Origin: a virus
DNA length: 23,016 nucleotides
Virus record (IMG/VR): IMGVR_UViG_3300006802_000612
Span: 1 to 23,016 of that record
Direction: 5' to 3' (one strand)
The notes beneath the pieces were generated by a model. That model ran no database searches, was not told the origin of the DNA, and worked only from the letters and a program-made list of their open reading frames with translations. Below are positions 7,823 to 13,305 of this stretch, one piece after another; position 1 is the stretch's first letter, and every line of letters starts with the position of its first letter. The position numbers were made by a program, and so were the translations under genes.

Positions 7823-8095
7823 ATGTTAAAATTATTATTAAAACTATACAATCTTTTTAAATCAACTTTTTTAAGCCCAAAAGGCACTGTTTCGAGCAAA
7901 AGATTAATTGGTTTTTTAATGATAACAGAGGCTGGTTTTTTAATCGCCTATTCCGTATTTATGAAGCTACATTTCGGCAAAACTCTTGATGAAAATTTAG
8001 TTAATTTGTTAAACTCTTTGCTTTACATTGGCGGTGGTTTAGTAGGTGCTACTATTTTTGAAAAAAAATTTAAAACAATAAAAAATGAAAACTAA
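7823..8095 (+). CDS. holin candidate, two membrane segments
   Basis: 90 residues. A basic, amphipathic N-terminus (KLLLKLYNLFKS) is followed by SSKRLIGFLMITEAGFLIAY (membrane segment about residues 25-45) and LLNSLLYIGGGLVGATIF (about 62-80), then a Lys-rich tail. The SSKR-hydrophobic-GGG pattern is frequent in small phage holin-like proteins. It opens the lysis module and overlaps the next gene, a putative cell-wall-active protein, by 11 bases. By context it forms the inner-membrane lesion at the end of infection. Direct proof is lacking. Confidence 0.6.
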   Translation: MLKLLLKLYNLFKSTFLSPKGTVSSKRLIGFLMITEAGFLIAYSVFMKLHFGKTLDENLVNLLNSLLYIGGGLVGATIFEKKFKTIKNEN

Positions 8096-8699
8096 TTTAA
8101 AAATTATTTATGATAATTTAAAAGATGGTGATTGTTTAGCTTTTTATCGTAAAGCTTGGTATCTACAAATAATCCCATTTTTTACAAAAGAAAAAAATGA
8201 TAAAGAAGCTCCGCAACACGTGGCAATTTGTTATGAAGTTAAAAGAGATGTAAATAAAATTAGTTTTAAATTAAGCGAACAAAATTTTCACGGCGGACAA
8301 TATAAGGATGTCGCTATATATCACTGGCAAAGTATAGAAAAAGAAAATGTATTTTGGACTTTTGATGATTATTTTTTAAAGCAAGATAAAATTGCCTTGT
8401 TAAGTCTCAAACAACCGCTTACGGCACAACAAATAGAAAATGGTATTACTGACGCTAAAAATCAAGTTGGTAAAATTTATGGCTATTTATCTTTACCACT
8501 TGGTATAGAATATTTAGAAAAATTACTTCCAAACTGGTTAAAAGAAAAAATATTAAAAATACAAAACTCGCAACAAAAAAGACATTGTGCTTTACATATT
8601 CGCTGGAACTTAAAAAAAATGGGAGTTTATGATTTTAAAGATTTTAATCCGAGCCCTCTCGAAATAACTAAATTACCTATTTTTAATGTTCTTGTTTGA
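8085..8699 (+). CDS. permuted papain-fold (YiiX/NlpC-P60-like) protein, endolysin candidate
   Basis: 204 residues. Motif order fits circularly permuted NlpC/P60 enzymes: DGDCLAFYRK near the N-terminus, a His in APQHVAICYE (about residue 46), a strand-rich centre (KDVAIYHW), then IYGYLSLPLGI and a Cys in RHCALHIRW near residue 168, where the nucleophile is expected. Members cleave amide bonds in peptidoglycan or lipids. It lies between the holin candidate and the spanins, the usual endolysin slot, so it may be the lytic enzyme. There is no signal peptide, so it would need a holin. Catalytic residues are inferred by eye, not by alignment. Confidence 0.6.
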   Translation: MKTNLKIIYDNLKDGDCLAFYRKAWYLQIIPFFTKEKNDKEAPQHVAICYEVKRDVNKISFKLSEQNFHGGQYKDVAIYHWQSIEKENVFWTFDDYFLKQDKIALLSLKQPLTAQQIENGITDAKNQVGKIYGYLSLPLGIEYLEKLLPNWLKEKILKIQNSQQKRHCALHIRWNLKKMGVYDFKDFNPSPLEITKLPIFNVLV

Positions 8700-9357
8700 T
8701 ATTTTATCCAAAATCAATGCTATTAATGGTTTTTTTAAACTAATAAAATCTTTTAACAAAATCTTGTTAATTGTTATTTTACTAACAATTACAATTGCAA
8801 TTAGTGGTTTTTTTATAATAAAAAAACATTATGATAATTCAATTTACATCGATACCGTGCAAGACGAGAGAATTAAAAAAGAGATACAAAATATTTTAAG
8901 AAAATGCGGTGATAAAAATGCCATTGCTGTAAGTGTTATTAGTAGCGAAACTACTAGCAATTATTATGGTAAATTTAAAGAGTTTTGGGCTTGTGATAAA
9001 AATTATAGTGCAGAATGTTTATTAGATTTAACTTTGCAAGAAAAATATAGAAGCGATTATAATGTAGATTTTGAAACATATAAATTATTAAAAGATATTG
9101 CTATTGAAAATGAAACAAAAGAATTAAATTTGGCAACTTTTAACATTGAAAGATATTTAACAATTTACGAGATATTAAGACAATCGCCTAATTTTGATAA
9201 TATACATACATTATGGTTAAGCGGTGTAATAAATACTGAAAAAAAAGTTATTTATGCCATCTCAATGACAAGTTGGAGCAATAAATATTGTGAAAATGCA
9301 GCTTTTTATTTAGATAAATTAAAACAAAAACTACCGATATCGAAACTATGGAAATAA
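8686..9357 (+). CDS. single-pass membrane protein of the lysis module, function unknown
   Basis: 223 residues. After an amphipathic N-terminus there is one strong membrane helix at about residues 26-47 (ILLIVILLTITIAISGFF), then a basic stop and about 170 residues that would be periplasmic. This part has four Cys (CGDKN, FWACDK, AECLL, KYCEN), which could form disulfides. Nothing identifies an enzyme. It starts inside the end of the preceding gene (14-base overlap) and its end overlaps a 59-residue membrane gene. Its position among lysis genes suggests envelope action or control of lysis (for example an antiholin-like role), which is inference. Confidence 0.65.
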   Translation: MFLFDILSKINAINGFFKLIKSFNKILLIVILLTITIAISGFFIIKKHYDNSIYIDTVQDERIKKEIQNILRKCGDKNAIAVSVISSETTSNYYGKFKEFWACDKNYSAECLLDLTLQEKYRSDYNVDFETYKLLKDIAIENETKELNLATFNIERYLTIYEILRQSPNFDNIHTLWLSGVINTEKKVIYAISMTSWSNKYCENAAFYLDKLKQKLPISKLWK

Positions 9358-9527
9358 TTTATATAATTACAATATCAATTTTTAATACAATTTTGACAGT
9401 AGGTTCGATAGTTTATTTTCATTGTAGGCTTAATAAAATGGATTTAAGAATAGAGCACGAAATTAAAAACCAAAAACATACACAAGGTTTATTGCAAAAA
9501 TTTAATAAAACCGATAATATTTTATGA
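9348..9527 (+). CDS. 59-residue membrane protein of the lysis module
   Basis: A short gene. An N-terminal membrane segment covers about residues 3-25 (IIYIITISIFNTILTVGSIV), followed by a charged, coil-like tail (MDLRIEHEIKNQKHTQGLLQ). It starts 10 bases before the end of the upstream gene and ends in an ATGA overlap with the i-spanin gene, so it is locked into the translational chain. Size and topology fit a class III-type holin or a holin/antiholin accessory. I recognise no family. Confidence 0.65.
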   Translation: MEIIYIITISIFNTILTVGSIVYFHCRLNKMDLRIEHEIKNQKHTQGLLQKFNKTDNIL

Positions 9528-9862
9528 TTAATTTGTATTTTAAATTATTTATGGCTTTTTTTAACTTGAAACTTAATAAAAAAATATTTTTTTATGGCAT
9601 TGTATTTGTATTGATTATTGCTGTATATTTTTTAACAATTGTTTTTATGAAACAACAAACTAAAAATGCTGTTATTAAAGTAAAAGAAGAAGAGAGGTTA
9701 GCTTGTGAAAATATGATAGCTTCCGGGAATTTAGACAATCAAACAAAAACAATCAAAACAATTATAAAATATGAAAAAATTAAAAATGACGTGTCTACTT
9801 ATGATATTAATGAGCGGTCTCGCCTCTTGCAACAAATTGAAGACTTTAACTTTGCAGACTAG
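9524..9862 (+). CDS. inner-membrane spanin (Rz-like)
   Basis: 112 residues. One N-terminal membrane helix (about residues 21-42, IFFYGIVFVLIIAVYFL) is followed by a charged periplasmic part predicted to be helical (VIKVKEEERLACEN, then TIIKYEKIKND). It ends in NERSRLLQQIEDFNF, a tail typical of i-spanins. The diagnostic feature is that a second gene with a lipobox starts inside it in another frame, the Rz/Rz1 architecture. The pair would span the periplasm and fuse inner and outer membranes in the last lysis step. Its first residues resemble those of the membrane gene at 10575. Confidence 0.75.
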   Translation: MINLYFKLFMAFFNLKLNKKIFFYGIVFVLIIAVYFLTIVFMKQQTKNAVIKVKEEERLACENMIASGNLDNQTKTIKTIIKYEKIKNDVSTYDINERSRLLQQIEDFNFAD

Positions 9863-10043
9863 TAATCAAAATTGTTGCGACATTATACCTAGTTTAGACA
9901 TAAAAGAGATTGTAAAGCAAAATGAAGTATTAAGCCAGCCAGTATTTACTCATCTTATTTTGGTGATGGCAGTTAAAAAATGCGGTTGTTTGCCAGACGA
10001 GGAGGCAAAAGAAAAATGTTTTAATAAATTTAAATTAAAATAA
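9771..10043 (+). CDS. outer-membrane lipoprotein spanin (Rz1-like)
   Basis: 90 residues. A lipoprotein signal peptide (MKKLKMTCLLMILMSGLASC) has a LASC lipobox with Cys20 as the lipidation site. The mature part is about 70 residues with several Cys (NQNCC, KCGCL, EKCFN), as in some o-spanins. The gene begins 92 bases before the end of the i-spanin gene, in a different frame. The overlap and lipobox together support the o-spanin call and mean the host has an outer membrane. A hydrophobic stretch near residues 60-68 (THLILVMAV) is unusual for the family. Confidence 0.75.
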   Translation: MKKLKMTCLLMILMSGLASCNKLKTLTLQTSNQNCCDIIPSLDIKEIVKQNEVLSQPVFTHLILVMAVKKCGCLPDEEAKEKCFNKFKLK

Positions 10044-10044
10044 A

Positions 10045-10578
10045 ATGCAAATTCTACTTAAAAGATATTATACTAAAAACGGAGACGGTGCCACTCTTGG
10101 CATTTTAACCGCACCAGAGTTGGATAAATTAAATTCTGAGCCAATATGCTATACAATTGAAAGACCACTATTTTATAAAGGCAATAGCAATAAAAGAGAT
10201 GATAAAAAAACTGCTACTATTAATGAAAGTTGTTGCATACCTATTGGTAAATATAAAGTAGTTAAGCACTCTTCTGTAAAATTCCCATTATCTTTTTTAA
10301 TAAAAGAAGTTCAGGGTAGAAATATAATTTTGATACATCAAGCCAACTGGATGGAGGAGTTGCTTGGCTGTATAGCAACTGTAGATCAAATCGTTAATAG
10401 CAATAAAAAACCAAGTGGTTATTGGGGTTTTAACTCTATGGAAATGTTAAGAAAATTAGAAAATTTTATTGCTGACAAAACAAGCAATATTAACGAATTT
10501 ACTTTGACAATTATTGATAATCAGGGAGAGCTTGTTAAAAAGCAACTTCTTAACAAAAATAAAAATTTAGTTTTATGA
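10045..10578 (+). CDS. DUF5675 phage protein
   Basis: 177 residues. Conserved features of the DUF5675 family, in order: LKRYYTKNGDGATLGIL, ICYTIERP, CCIPIGKYKV, then IILIHQANW and LLGCIATVDQ. The His in ILIH and the Cys in GCI resemble the catalytic layout of L,D-transpeptidase-type proteins, so a peptidoglycan-related function is plausible, but the family's activity is not established to my knowledge. It lies right after the spanins and overlaps the next gene by four bases (ATGA), consistent with a lysis or envelope role. No signal peptide is present. Confidence 0.75.
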   Translation: MQILLKRYYTKNGDGATLGILTAPELDKLNSEPICYTIERPLFYKGNSNKRDDKKTATINESCCIPIGKYKVVKHSSVKFPLSFLIKEVQGRNIILIHQANWMEELLGCIATVDQIVNSNKKPSGYWGFNSMEMLRKLENFIADKTSNINEFTLTIIDNQGELVKKQLLNKNKNLVL

Positions 10579-10952
10579 AATTTATATTAAATTTGTATTT
10601 TAAGCTATTTAGGGCGGTTTTTAATAAATTACCTATCTTTACTAATAAAAGTGGCAAAAGCAACTGGGATTGGCTAAAACTTGATAAAAACGATACTTTT
10701 ACAAAAGTTTTAGGTTCAATCTTTTTTTATGGTATTACTGGTTATTTTTTGATGGTAGCAAAATTTTTTATTAATAGTTATATTACATTAGATTTGTTAA
10801 GCAAGATTGGTTTTAGTGCTATTAATAATATTGCCTATTTAAACTCAAAAATTTTTCAAGCAACTATGATATGGTTTATAAGCTGGTTAATTACAATGTT
10901 AATTATACTTAAAAATCATAAAAAAAAACCAAACATTAAAAAAATTTTTTAA
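10575..10952 (+). CDS. two-pass membrane protein, unknown
   Basis: 125 residues. Membrane segments are at about residues 46-66 (LGSIFFYGITGYFLMVAKFF) and about 94-112 (ATMIWFISWLITMLIIL), with a Lys-rich C-terminus. The N-terminus (ILNLYFKLFRAVFN) closely matches the first residues of the i-spanin (INLYFKLFMAFFN), suggesting a copied leader segment. It might be a second holin-type protein or a superinfection-exclusion protein. Nothing in the sequence decides between them. It is embedded in the lysis operon with ATGA coupling to the preceding gene. Confidence 0.6.
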   Translation: MKFILNLYFKLFRAVFNKLPIFTNKSGKSNWDWLKLDKNDTFTKVLGSIFFYGITGYFLMVAKFFINSYITLDLLSKIGFSAINNIAYLNSKIFQATMIWFISWLITMLIILKNHKKKPNIKKIF

Positions 10953-10953
10953 T

Positions 10954-11385
10954 ATGCAAAAAAAAGATATATTATTTTTTATTTTAGCAACAATTTTATT
11001 TATTATTTGTTGCTTTATATCTATCAATAGTTATGCAACAACAATTAATAGAGTTGTTGATGGCGATACTTTTGTTATAAACAAGCCAAAACCTCCATTA
11101 GAATTGATGCAAACTAGACATAGAATAGCTGGTATTGATACCCCCGAAAGTTTTAAACAAGTTGCAAAATGTAAAAAAGAGATTGAACTTGGCTTAAAAG
11201 CAAAAGAATTTGTTTCTAACTTTGTTAAGGGCGGTGTTGAGATTGTTTATTTAAAATTAGATAAATACGGCAGATATTTAGTTAATGTAGATAAAAACGG
11301 CTTAAACCTTGCCGATGAGTTAGTTAGAAACGGTTTGGCGGTTTATTATGATGGTGGAACTAAGAAAAAAGACTGGTGCAAGTAA
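10954..11385 (+). CDS. exported staphylococcal-nuclease-like protein
   Basis: 143 residues. A signal peptide or anchor (ILFFILATILFIICCFISI) with a likely cleavage site near NSYA-TT is followed by an SNase domain: RVVDGDTFVI, RIAGIDTPES (catalytic Arg and Glu, equivalent to R35 and E43 of the S. aureus enzyme), KAKEFVSNFV and DKYGRYLV (third catalytic Arg, equivalent to R87), then LADELVRNGLAVYY. It should be a Ca2+-dependent phosphodiesterase acting in the periplasm or outside the cell. As the last gene of the lysis module it could clear extruded host DNA or degrade DNA of competing phages; both are inference. Confidence 0.88.
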   Translation: MQKKDILFFILATILFIICCFISINSYATTINRVVDGDTFVINKPKPPLELMQTRHRIAGIDTPESFKQVAKCKKEIELGLKAKEFVSNFVKGGVEIVYLKLDKYGRYLVNVDKNGLNLADELVRNGLAVYYDGGTKKKDWCK

Positions 11386-11455
11386 AATAAACAAGGGGTA
11401 ACTATTGCCACCCCTTGCAATATTGCAAACTCAAAAACAAGAATTGCTTTTGAAC
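11384..11455 (-). ncRNA. candidate small structured RNA, leftward
   Basis: A near-consensus leftward promoter (11462-11490) points at a stretch with no leftward gene. The predicted transcript starts near 11455 and soon meets a perfect 8-bp, GC-rich hairpin (11392-11417) followed by TTTATTTT, a weak terminator-like U run. The transcript would be about 70 bases with a second small stem (TCAAAA...TTTTGA). It ends at the stop codon of the plus-strand nuclease gene. No homology to a known RNA family was recognised. If termination fails, it becomes an antisense RNA to the lysis genes. Confidence 0.4.
11392..11417. terminator. GC-rich hairpin between convergent transcription units
   Basis: CAAGGGGT, a 10-base loop, ACCCCTTG: a perfect 8-bp stem. 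It is one of the few GC-rich spots in the window. Leftward it is followed by TTTATTTT and looks like a modest intrinsic terminator. Rightward, 7 bases after the nuclease stop codon, it is followed by CAATATTGC and no T run. It may also block the rightward lysis transcript, but less convincingly. Confidence 0.5.
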
Positions 11456-11461
11456 AAGATA

Positions 11462-11490
11462 ATTATGATGCATTATTTTTAACTTGTCAA
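11462..11490 (-). promoter_or_regulatory. leftward sigma-70 promoter facing a gene-free stretch
   Basis: On the minus strand there is TTGACA (11485-11490), a 17-base spacer and CATAAT (11462-11467). An array of 11-base repeats begins 8 bases upstream of the -35 (from 11499). No leftward protein gene follows, so it should make an RNA or an antisense transcript. Confidence 0.6.
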
Positions 11491-11498
11491 TAGTTTTT

Positions 11499-11641
11499 TT
11501 TATCTTTTGTTTATCTTTCCTTTATCTTTTGTTTATCTTTTTAACATAATTTTAATAAAGCAATATAGTTGATTTTACTGGCTCGGTGGCAGTTTCTTTT
11601 ATCTTTTGTTTATCTTTTGTTTATCTTTTGTTTATTTATTT
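11499..11641. repeat. two clusters of an 11-bp iteron-like repeat in helical phase
   Basis: The unit is TTTATCTTTTG on the plus strand. Cluster 1 (11499-11542) has four tandem units, two exact or nearly so and two with changed last bases. Cluster 2 (11598-11641) has three exact units and one degenerate unit. The first units are 99 bases apart, exactly nine repeat lengths, so all copies lie on the same face of the helix. The array is directly upstream of the leftward promoter and in an AT-rich convergent intergenic region. Options are binding sites for a replication initiator (origin iterons) or for a transcription factor. Confidence 0.75.
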
Positions 11642-11755
11642 TTCATTCCAGAATAGTTTCTCAATAACAAATTTTTTTTCTTTTAAGCTATTATTCAATA
11701 AACTTTCTTTTTTAATTTCTAAAATGCTTTTAAAAAGGGCATTATATTCACTCAT
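11636..11755 (-). CDS. 39-residue microprotein, last gene of the tyrA-thyX operon
   Basis: A short, Lys- and Glu-rich, probably helical protein (MSEYNALFKSILEIKKESLL at the start, LFWNEK at the end). The start overlaps the stop of the 19-codon frame upstream in an ATGA junction. The codon use and the tight junction argue for translation. No homology is recognised. Its stop codon lies within the last degenerate unit of the 11-bp repeat array. Confidence 0.5.
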   Translation of the reverse strand: MSEYNALFKSILEIKKESLLNNSLKEKKFVIEKLFWNEK

Positions 11756-11811
11756 AAAACATCGCCGTTATATAGTTTAATTCTACCATCTAGCCAAGTT
11801 TTATAGTCCAT
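11752..11811 (-). CDS. 19-residue open frame between GNAT and the last microprotein
   Basis: It encodes MDYKTWLDGRIKLYNGDVL. The ATG lies 11 bases inside the end of the GNAT gene, and the TGA overlaps the next ATG. The junctions look like those of the real genes around it, so it may be translated, either as a peptide or only to pass ribosomes to the next gene. Size alone makes the call weak. Confidence 0.35.
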   Translation of the reverse strand: MDYKTWLDGRIKLYNGDVL

Positions 11812-12103
11812 ATATATAAATTTTGTTTTCATTAATATTGCCAATGTATTTAAAGCCGTTATTTAACAAAAGTTTAATACTAATTAAATTATCATATTTA
11901 ACAATTGCCAAAATATTACCAATGCCTTTTATTCTATCAAGATAAATAGGTAAGTGCTTTTTCATAATGCCTTTGTTTTGATGTTCTGGTTTTATTTTAT
12001 ACTCAATATGCGGTAATTTTTGATTGTTATATTGCCATAAGGCAATTTCGCCAACAACCTCCCCATTCTCGATTATTTTATACTCATCTATTGTTTGTAT
12101 CAT
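11801..12103 (-). CDS. GNAT-like N-acetyltransferase
   Basis: 100 residues from the ATG at 12103, which overlaps the upstream stop as ATGA. The first nine residues of the longer frame are read from the upstream gene's last codons and are rejected. GNAT features: IEYKIKPEHQNKG (the acetyl-CoA loop Q-x-x-G), KHLPIYLD helix, then AIVKYDNLISIKLLLNNGFKYIG, the typical N-x-x-S-x-x-x-x-x-x-x-G-F ending. It is smaller than most GNATs (140-170), lacking part of the N-terminal strands. The substrate is unknown. A protein or small-molecule acetylation role in host takeover is possible but unsupported. Confidence 0.7.
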   Translation of the reverse strand: MIQTIDEYKIIENGEVVGEIALWQYNNQKLPHIEYKIKPEHQNKGIMKKHLPIYLDRIKGIGNILAIVKYDNLISIKLLLNNGFKYIGNINENKIYIYGL

Positions 12104-12306
12104 ATTTTCGGAGCGACTTTTTTTTTGCAATCAATTGTGTGAGTATTATTTTTTTGTCTAGGTTCCATAACCGCTATAATAACAAAAACAATAAAAAAAA
12201 AGAATGCAATAAATTTAAAATCTTCATTACTAAAATCATCTCCAATTCCTTTCTTTTGAATTCCACACATATCTACTTTGTTTGGTTTTGGGTTATCATT
12301 TATCAT
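12100..12306 (-). CDS. 68-residue single-pass membrane protein
   Basis: A polar N-terminal 30 residues (with CGIQKKGIGDD) is followed by one strong membrane segment at about residues 31-47 (FKFIAFFFFIVFVIIAVM) and a basic tail ending KVAPKI. The last codons and the overlapping start of the next gene form a 21-base sequence that is repeated almost exactly at this gene's own start. The gene is thus framed by direct repeats and may be an inserted cassette. The function is unknown. Confidence 0.6.
   Translation of the reverse strand: MINDNPKPNKVDMCGIQKKGIGDDFSNEDFKFIAFFFFIVFVIIAVMEPRQKNNTHTIDCKKKVAPKI
12101..12121. repeat. direct repeat, copy 1
   Basis: 21 bases containing GGAGCGACTTTT, identical to 12304-12324 except one C/T change. 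It spans the end of the membrane-protein gene (codons for KVAPKI and the stop) and the ATG of the GNAT. Confidence 0.8.
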
Positions 12307-12917
12307 ATTTTTGGAGCGACTTTTGTTATATTAGATAAATTAACTGCTTCTTTATATACAGTATTATTTAAAAACAAATCTAAATCAAAAATACATTTAT
12401 TATTATCTTTATCAATAATAGTCTCAAAAATATTTTTCTTTATAATCAATTCTTTTAAATTTTCTTTTGTTAATTTGTTTTTATAAAAATCATTAATAAA
12501 TTTATATTTAAACGTTTCGTTAACATCTTGATAAATATAAGATACATTCACAAAACCGTGAGTAATATGATATTGAATTTCATATGGTCTTTTGTCTTTG
12601 GCAATTATTACATCGCATAAAACTGGGTTAAAATATTTTTTGGTTTGTTCTTTAAAATATTCTAGTGCTTCTAAATCTAATATAATGCCGTATTTATCCG
12701 TGAATGTTTTTTCTATTTTTAATGCTTGTATTTTTGGTTTTGGAACTTTCCAAGCTTTATCATCTTGAATAGGTTTAGTAATGCCATTTTCCCTAGCAGT
12801 TTTTCGTAAAGAGTTACTATTTATATTAAATTTAACACAAATATCTTTTTCACTCCAATCTTCTAATAAACACTTTATTATTTCTTGCTTAATTGCATCG
12901 GTAAATTTAATTGGCAT
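12303..12917 (-). CDS. HTH-domain protein of unknown function
   Basis: 204 residues. The N-terminal 45 residues form a homeodomain-like helix-turn-helix (FTDAIKQEIIKCLLEDWSEK, DICVKFNINSNSLRKTAREN), as in small terminase- or transposase-type DNA-binding proteins. The remaining 150 residues have no motif I know. They include strands such as YEIQYHITHGFVNVSYIY. The last residues are KVAPKI, shared with the next gene. It is a candidate DNA-binding regulator or nuclease accessory in the tyrA-thyX operon. The gap to the VRR-NUC gene upstream is one base. Confidence 0.6.
   Translation of the reverse strand: MPIKFTDAIKQEIIKCLLEDWSEKDICVKFNINSNSLRKTARENGITKPIQDDKAWKVPKPKIQALKIEKTFTDKYGIILDLEALEYFKEQTKKYFNPVLCDVIIAKDKRPYEIQYHITHGFVNVSYIYQDVNETFKYKFINDFYKNKLTKENLKELIIKKNIFETIIDKDNNKCIFDLDLFLNNTVYKEAVNLSNITKVAPKI
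12304..12324. repeat. direct repeat, copy 2
   Basis: The second copy lies 203 bases from the first. It spans the end of the HTH-protein gene (also KVAPKI then stop) and the start of the membrane-protein gene. The two copies frame exactly one gene. Confidence 0.8.
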
Positions 12918-12918
12918 A

Positions 12919-13305
12919 TTATATAATTACATTATGTTTAATAAGAATATTTATAGCCTCTTCAACCGAATAAACCACATAATAAAAAGAGTTTTTACTG
13001 TTTTTAAAAAAGCTTTGAAAAGTAATTTGACTTTGACTTTGTTTGTTTTTGCCTGCTTTAAATTCTAAAAAAATATTATGGTCTATGCCATCAATATTTT
13101 TAATAAAAAGATAATCAGCCCAGCCAGTTTGTAATCCTTTGGCTTTTAATAAAGCTCCAGTTGTTAAAGTTCTATACTCACCAGAAGGAATATAAGTCCA
13201 ACGGTTGCAACTAAATTTTTTGTAAATTTTGTATTCGTCTATTTTTTTTTTAAAGTTTTTATGCAATTGCCCTTCAGCACCGATGCCTATTTTTCTAGTT
13301 TTCAT
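12919..13305 (-). CDS. VRR-NUC domain nuclease
   Basis: 128 residues from the ATG at 13305, which overlaps the end of the DUF3310 gene. The longer frame to 13359 lies in coding sequence of that gene and is rejected. Key features: SGEYRTLTTGALLKAKGLQTGWADYLFI (the acidic residue and G-W-A-D of VRR-NUC), then IFLEFKAGKNKQSQSQITFQ (the E-x-K of the PD-(D/E)XK core plus the Q helix). Phage VRR-NUC proteins are small endonucleases of the Holliday-junction or flap type. It probably works in recombination or replication with YqaJ and the ATPase. Length is typical for phage members. Confidence 0.8.
   Translation of the reverse strand: MKTRKIGIGAEGQLHKNFKKKIDEYKIYKKFSCNRWTYIPSGEYRTLTTGALLKAKGLQTGWADYLFIKNIDGIDHNIFLEFKAGKNKQSQSQITFQSFFKNSKNSFYYVVYSVEEAINILIKHNVII

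Noticed and set aside
9390-9420. TTGACA on the plus strand in the lysis module
   Set aside because: It is inside a coding frame and no -10-like hexamer lies 16-18 bases downstream.
11499-11641. CRISPR array
   Set aside because: Units are 11 bp, in tandem and without unique spacers, so this is an iteron-type repeat, not CRISPR.
11586-11780. Plus-strand open frame across the repeat array
   Set aside because: It is read from the T-rich 11-bp repeats and is antisense to the microprotein genes. Composition is almost only Phe, Leu, Ser and Ile; no start signal.
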